The notes under the pieces were generated by a model. The model did not search any database. It saw only the letters and a program-made list of their open reading frames with translations, and was not told where the DNA came from. A program made the translations under genes and the position numbers. Positions 60,432-64,000 of a stretch of 64,000 nt of DNA are shown piece by piece. This stretch comes from Chloroflexota bacterium (GTDB taxonomy: Bacteria > Chloroflexota > Anaerolineae > Aggregatilineales > Phototrophicaceae), in the NCBI GenBank assembly GCA_013388745.1, contig JACAER010000047.1, positions 36,647 to 100,646 of the forward strand. Direction: 5' to 3'. How positions within the stretch are numbered: the stretch's first letter is position 1; the number at the start of each line of letters is the position of its first letter.

Positions 60432-60824
60432 CTACAGCGAGGCCGCGCCGCCCTGTTCAGCAGCGATCATGCTGTAGGCTGCATCCATCATCGTCACCAC
60501 ACGGAAATAATACCCGATCCGGGGGTAAAATTTCACGCCGATGTCGTACAGGGAGGCGATGAATTTGCTGGTCGAAACGACAATCGTCAAGCCGATGTTG
60601 TCCGGCTGCTTATCGGTGATGTTTTTGATATGCAGCAGCACGTTTGAGGGCACGCTGCTGCCTTTTTGCAAATCCACGATCACATGCACGCGATGCGGTT
60701 GGCTTTTTTCCATTGCTATAGCGGCATAATACGCTGGGTAAAATTCGTCCCACGTCCATTTGCCGGTGAACACGTAGCGCACGATCGTTTTTTGCGGGTT
60801 ATCCCAGAAGACTTCGACTGCCAT
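60432..60824 (-). CDS. Small STAS-like protein
   Basis: A 130-residue alpha/beta protein resembling SpoIIAA/STAS-type domains: VHVIVDLQKGSSVPSNVLLH, then NIGLTIVVSTSKFIASLYDI and a closing helix MMDAAYSMIAAE. No clear phospho-acceptor Ser in the usual DxSG position, so it may not be a classical anti-anti-sigma factor. AAGGGG 5 bases upstream supports the ATG at 60824, and a TACAAT lies upstream. Convergent with the amine oxidase gene. Function unknown. Confidence 0.65.
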   Translation of the reverse strand: MAVEVFWDNPQKTIVRYVFTGKWTWDEFYPAYYAAIAMEKSQPHRVHVIVDLQKGSSVPSNVLLHIKNITDKQPDNIGLTIVVSTSKFIASLYDIGVKFYPRIGYYFRVVTMMDAAYSMIAAEQGGAASL

Positions 60825-61025
60825 AGCTGCCCCTTTATGCGAAATACGCTTTAATTGTAATACGAGGTTATACGTTGATCCCTTAAGCTTGTGTGCGCCG
60901 GCTGTTTGCAGCTTTTTTACGCCCATTGTGCAGACACCTGAACAAAACCTCATTGTCCCGACCTTGTGATTTGTCTGATAATCAGAATGACGTTATGGCA
61001 TTCTTCATTCACGAGGAGCAGATAC

Positions 61026-62357
61026 ATGCTACGAACGATACTGCGGCGCGCGGCGCTGCTGCTGGCCCCGCTGGCGTTGTTTTTTGTGGCGCTGAACCCG
61101 GCCAGCGCCGCCAACAATTACTACCCCGCCAGCCCGTTTCGCACGCCGATCGCGGCGGGCGCCAACTATGTCGAAGAATCGCGCATCAGCACCTTCCGTC
61201 AGAGCATGACGCAGTACGGCGCGCCGGTCTACCGCGTGGCGGCGGGCACGGTGCTGCCGCTGGTCACGGTCACCAACATTTATGGCCGCGTCGAACAGTG
61301 GCCGCTGCCGGCTTTTGTCCAACCCGCCAGTGGTTCCGATGGACATCTGGTGGTCATCAACGAAGAAACCGGGTTCATTTATGAGTTTTTCCGCGCCAAT
61401 TGGACCAGCGCCAGCACGCTGGAATGCTCGACGATGGTCAATTACCCCATCGGCGGCACAGGCATCAGCACCGACCAGCGCCGCACCACCGCCGCCGGCA
61501 TTTCCGCCGCCAACGGGATGGTGATGCGCGAGGACTTCTGGAACGGCAGCGCTTTCGACCCCGCTCTGCCCATTCAGCACGCGCTGGCGATGATTCTGCC
61601 GTTTTCGATGGTCGCCCCCAATGGGTTTGTCGCGCCGGCGGTCGGCGGCGAATCCGGGGGGCGCGATACGAGCCTCAACCGCGTGCCGATGGGGGCGCAT
61701 TTTGCGCTGCCGCCGGGGTTAGATGTAGACAGCCTGAGCGTTCACCCTTTCACGCGCGCTTTGCTGCGGGCGGCGCGCGATTACGGCATGTATGTCACCG
61801 ACGCCAGCGGCGAAGGCACCTATAACGGCGGCAATATCGCCCGCCTGCGCGTCGAGCCGGGTTTGTTGCAGGCCATGTTCGGCGTCCCCGACGATGATAT
61901 GATGGCGCTGATCCAGGAAGAAGTCTTTCAGGTGATTCGCGTGTCGGGCATTTTCCGCGTCGATGGGCTGGGCGCGGGCGGAGAACTGGCGCCGCGCACC
62001 TGCACCGAACTGCAAGACCCGACGATTGTCGTGCCCGCCGGCCTGTACTGCCTGCTGCTGATGCGCAGCGGCGAACAACTCAATTTCCCCGGCGCCGTGC
62101 CGCCTGGCCTGATCGAGGCGGGCGTGCTTATCGCCGTCGAGGTGATTTACTACGACGCGCCGGGTTTCGCCGCGCGCGAATTCCCCAATTCCGCGCCGCA
62201 GGACATCTGCCTGGCAGGGGAGGGGCGCTTCATCTATATGGACGCGCGCCAGGCGCCGCGCCAGATACAGGAATTGGCGGCCAACCACGATGGCGGCTAC
62301 ACCTGCGCCTGGATTCCCGCGCCCGGCACGGTGATTCTGATCGCCGACGGCGACTGA
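61026..62357 (+). CDS. Secreted protein, first of a tandem paralogous pair
   Basis: A 443-residue exported protein (signal peptide MLRTILRRAALLLAPLALFF, cut near ASAANN). It resembles uncharacterised secreted proteins of Actinobacteria and Chloroflexota with the order: N-terminal PYY-FxxPI segment, VYRVAAGTVLPLVTV, SDGHLVVINEETGFIYEFFR, then HALAMILPFS and PMGAHFALPPGLDVDSLSVH with [12 protein letters not shown]. Two Cys-containing beta-rich tail repeats end it (TCTELQDPTIV, YTCAWIPAPGTVIL). GAGGAG precedes the ATG. It is duplicated immediately downstream. Function unknown; wall or polysaccharide binding is possible. Confidence 0.85.
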   Translation: MLRTILRRAALLLAPLALFFVALNPASAANNYYPASPFRTPIAAGANYVEESRISTFRQSMTQYGAPVYRVAAGTVLPLVTVTNIYGRVEQWPLPAFVQPASGSDGHLVVINEETGFIYEFFRANWTSASTLECSTMVNYPIGGTGISTDQRRTTAAGISAANGMVMREDFWNGSAFDPALPIQHALAMILPFSMVAPNGFVAPAVGGESGGRDTSLNRVPMGAHFALPPGLDVDSLSVHPFTRALLRAARDYGMYVTDASGEGTYNGGNIARLRVEPGLLQAMFGVPDDDMMALIQEEVFQVIRVSGIFRVDGLGAGGELAPRTCTELQDPTIVVPAGLYCLLLMRSGEQLNFPGAVPPGLIEAGVLIAVEVIYYDAPGFAAREFPNSAPQDICLAGEGRFIYMDARQAPRQIQELAANHDGGYTCAWIPAPGTVILIADGD

Positions 62358-62368
62358 TCGCTCTCTAC

Positions 62369-62403
62369 ACAGGCTTGTCCGCCCCCTGGGCAAGCCTGTT
62401 TCT
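62369..62403 (+). terminator. Intrinsic terminator after the first secreted paralogue
   Basis: ACAGGCTTGTCC pairs with GGGCAAGCCTGT (12 bp with one G-T, 7-base loop), followed by TTTCTC, 11 bases past the stop. Confidence 0.75.
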
Positions 62404-62608
62404 CCCGCAAACCGGCCCTTAACGTCATCATCCCCAGAGTCTGACCGTTCCTTTAAGAGTTGTTTACAGCTTTCTAAACTTCCCGTGACCAGCCTGTGTT
62501 AAGATGAGCCTTGAGAACGTCGATTATATGGAAGCACATTACGGCGGAGACCGTCTTGTGGGCGCTGCGGCGGGCGTCTATCACATTGCTGCTGTCCGGG
62601 GGTATGGG

Positions 62609-64000
62609 ATGCTGGTTGGTTTCTGGCGCACACGCGGCGTACCACTGCTGCTGGTGGCTGTTCTGCTGCTGCTCTACGCGCAGATTCGCGCGGTCGAAGC
62701 GCAGACAGTCACCTATCTCTATCCCACTAGCGTCTTTCGCTCGCCCATTCCTGCCAACGCCACTTATGTGCGCGAAACGCGCTTTGGCAGCTTCCGTCAG
62801 GGACAGGAAGTGTGGGGCGCGCCGGTGTACCGCGTCGCCGCCGGCAGCACGGTGCCGCTGGTGACGATCACCAACACCTACAGCGGGCGTGTCGAAACCT
62901 GGCCGATTCCGACCTCCGCGCTGCCCGCCGCGGAAGAAGATGGGCACATGGCCGTGGTGCATTATGGCAACGGCCTGGTGTATGAATTTTACGCCGCGGT
63001 GTGGACCAGCCCGACGACGATCAGCGCCGGCGGCATGGCCTCTTTCCCGATCAGCGGCAGCGGCGTCAGCAATCCGCCCTTCCGCCGCGTGACCGCCGCC
63101 GGTCTTGCCAATACCTTTGGCATGGTCATGCGTGAGGATTTTATCAATCCCAGCACCGGCCAGCTTGATTCAACACGCACGATTAATCACGCGCTGGCCG
63201 TGCTGCTGCCGTTTTCGATTCTGGGCACAAATACCTATGTCGCGCCCGCGGTCGGCGGTGAAGAAGGCGGCACAGCGGGGGTCAACGGCATCCCGATGGG
63301 AGCGTGGTTCGCCCTGCCGCGCAGCCTCAACGTAGACGCACTCAGCGGCATTCATCCTTTCACCCGTCAACTGCTGCGCGCCGCCCGCGATTACGGCATG
63401 TATGTCTCGGATGCCGCCAATCCGCCGCAGTACAACGGCAACAATGTCGGCACGATTGAGGTCGAACCCGGCCTGATCCAGGCACTCTACGGCGTCAGCG
63501 GCGACAGCCTTATCAGTCGGATTCAGCAGGAAGTCTACAACGTCGTCGTAACGGCTGGCATTTATCGCGTCAACGGTGGCGGCGTCACTCAGCTTCCTTC
63601 CGAAACGCCGACTTTCACACGCACACCGACCAGCGCCGCGACCGCCACACGCACGCCGTCGCCAACCATGACGCGCACGCCGAGTGTAACGCCCACCGCC
63701 ACACGCACGCCGACCAGCGCCGCGACCGCCACACGCACGCCGTCGCCAACCATGACGCGCACGCCCAGCGTAACGCCCACCGCCACACGCACGCCCTCTA
63801 CACCGCTGCCGCCTGCCGCGACCGCCACGCGCACGCCGTCGCCAACCATGACGCACACGCCCAGCGTAACGCCGACTTTCACGCGCACGCCGACCAGCGC
63901 CGCGACCGCCACACGCACGCCGTCGCCAACCATGACGCGCACGCCCAGCGTAACGCCCACCGCCACACGCACGCCGTCGCCAACCATGACGCGCACGCCC
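62609..64000 (+). CDS. Secreted paralogue with Thr/Pro repeat stalk (truncated by window end)
   Basis: The second paralogue starts at 62609 ([20 protein letters not shown] signal anchor) and stays open to the last base, 464 codons so far. Residues about 36-325 are collinear with the upstream gene: [88 protein letters not shown]. It then leaves the paralogue's Cys tail and enters repeats such as [20 protein letters not shown], a mucin-like stalk common in Chloroflexota surface proteins. TGTTAAGAT at 62497 is a possible extended -10. The C-terminal end is unknown. Confidence 0.85.
   Translation, partial: MLVGFWRTRGVPLLLVAVLLLLYAQIRAVEAQTVTYLYPTSVFRSPIPANATYVRETRFGSFRQGQEVWGAPVYRVAAGSTVPLVTITNTYSGRVETWPIPTSALPAAEEDGHMAVVHYGNGLVYEFYAAVWTSPTTISAGGMASFPISGSGVSNPPFRRVTAAGLANTFGMVMREDFINPSTGQLDSTRTINHALAVLLPFSILGTNTYVAPAVGGEEGGTAGVNGIPMGAWFALPRSLNVDALSGIHPFTRQLLRAARDYGMYVSDAANPPQYNGNNVGTIEVEPGLIQALYGVSGDSLISRIQQEVYNVVVTAGIYRVNGGGVTQLPSETPTFTRTPTSAATATRTPSPTMTRTPSVTPTATRTPTSAATATRTPSPTMTRTPSVTPTATRTPSTPLPPAATATRTPSPTMTHTPSVTPTFTRTPTSAATATRTPSPTMTRTPSVTPTATRTPSPTMTRTP
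63607..64000 (+). repeat. Tandem Thr/Pro-coding repeats in the second secreted paralogue
   Basis: The word GCCAACCATGAC recurs at 63661, 63745, 63841, 63925 and 63979, spacings 84, 84, 96 and 54 bases, all multiples of six. The 84-base unit encodes a 28-residue [16 protein letters not shown] repeat. Divergent codons (TTC in place of GCC, CAC for CGC) show the copies are not all recent. Confidence 0.85.

Noticed and set aside
63170..63996. Arg/Gly/Val-rich minus-strand frames over the repeat region
   Set aside because: They are the reverse complement of the Thr/Pro-coding repeats, whose plus-strand frame continues the secreted paralogue.
63607..64000. CRISPR array
   Set aside because: Repeats of 84, 96 and 54 bases with no unique spacers, inside an open reading frame; a coding tandem repeat.
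1..64000. tRNA, rRNA, transposase, integrase or prophage genes
   Set aside because: No T-arm GTTCGANTCC pattern in a spacer, no rRNA-like stretch and no recombinase motifs were seen.

Overview
The window is GC-rich bacterial DNA, gene-dense on both strands, with no rRNA, tRNA, phage or transposase genes that I could recognise. The gene content points to a Chloroflexota bacterium, probably Anaerolineae-like (inference). The pointers are Thr/Pro mucin-like stalks on secreted proteins, kinase-STAND-WD40 giants, kinase-ATPase-TPR proteins, histidine kinases with 7TM sensor modules, a Uma2 protein, and a sugar ABC importer without its own ATPase. Several promoters share an extended -10 of the form TGnTATAnT (near 11507, 15341 and 19277, with TGGTATGCT at 58141).

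Region by region. 1-10.9 kb: a secreted 5'-nucleotidase-like protein with a damaged metal site, an SDR protein, an autoregulated TetR gene beside a permease-less ABC ATPase, a Uma2 protein, a cyclophilin lipoprotein, a PAS-GAF protein, a membrane protein with a TIR-like head, and a secreted alpha/beta hydrolase. 10.9-15.3 kb: a small membrane protein, a TPR protein and a Ser/Thr kinase-ATPase-TPR protein. 15.3-23.8 kb: a carbohydrate block with a binding protein, two permeases, a GH36 alpha-galactosidase and a GH13_18 phosphorylase, interrupted by signal peptidase I and a GlcG/HbpS protein. 24-28.7 kb: a kinase-STAND-WD40 protein with 14 WD repeats. 28.7-33.1 kb: a truncated dienelactone hydrolase and two paralogous 7TM-PAS histidine kinases. 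33.2-39.3 kb: an FAD oxidoreductase, a secreted propeller-like protein and a pseudokinase-ATPase-TPR paralogue of the 12.6 kb kinase. 39.5-43 kb: a SCO1 lipoprotein, a solitary Cas6 overlapping a CAP-LysM gene, and a ZIP transporter. 43-47.7 kb: a small protein, a GT39/GT83-like membrane glycosyltransferase with an inserted palindromic segment, a LexA-type DNA-binding protein under a LexA-like box, and an ABC-F ATPase behind a possible attenuator leader. 47.8-54.4 kb: a surface-sugar cluster made of a tight six-gene minus-strand operon and a divergent methyltransferase/NeuD-like pair. 54.5-60.9 kb: Hsp20, a GntR regulator, a GT4 glycosyltransferase, a C-terminal J-domain protein, a GNAT gene broken by one TGA, an amine oxidase and a STAS-like protein. 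61-64 kb: two tandem secreted paralogues, the second with a Thr/Pro repeat stalk running off the window.

Themes. The sugar importer, alpha-galactosidase and phosphorylase fit uptake and cleavage of alpha-galactosides or sucrose-like sugars, energised by an unlinked MalK/MsmX-type ATPase. The 47.8-57 kb genes fit building and modifying a cell-surface glycan containing a 4-amino-6-deoxysugar. Signalling genes are numerous, and three proteins (5'-nucleotidase-like, TIR-like, kinase-like) have lost catalytic residues while keeping their folds and partner domains. Five related palindromic elements lie 3' of genes. The best candidates for something undescribed are the solitary Cas6, the pseudokinase-STAND protein, the TIR-DUF4013-like fusion and the LexA-head regulator.
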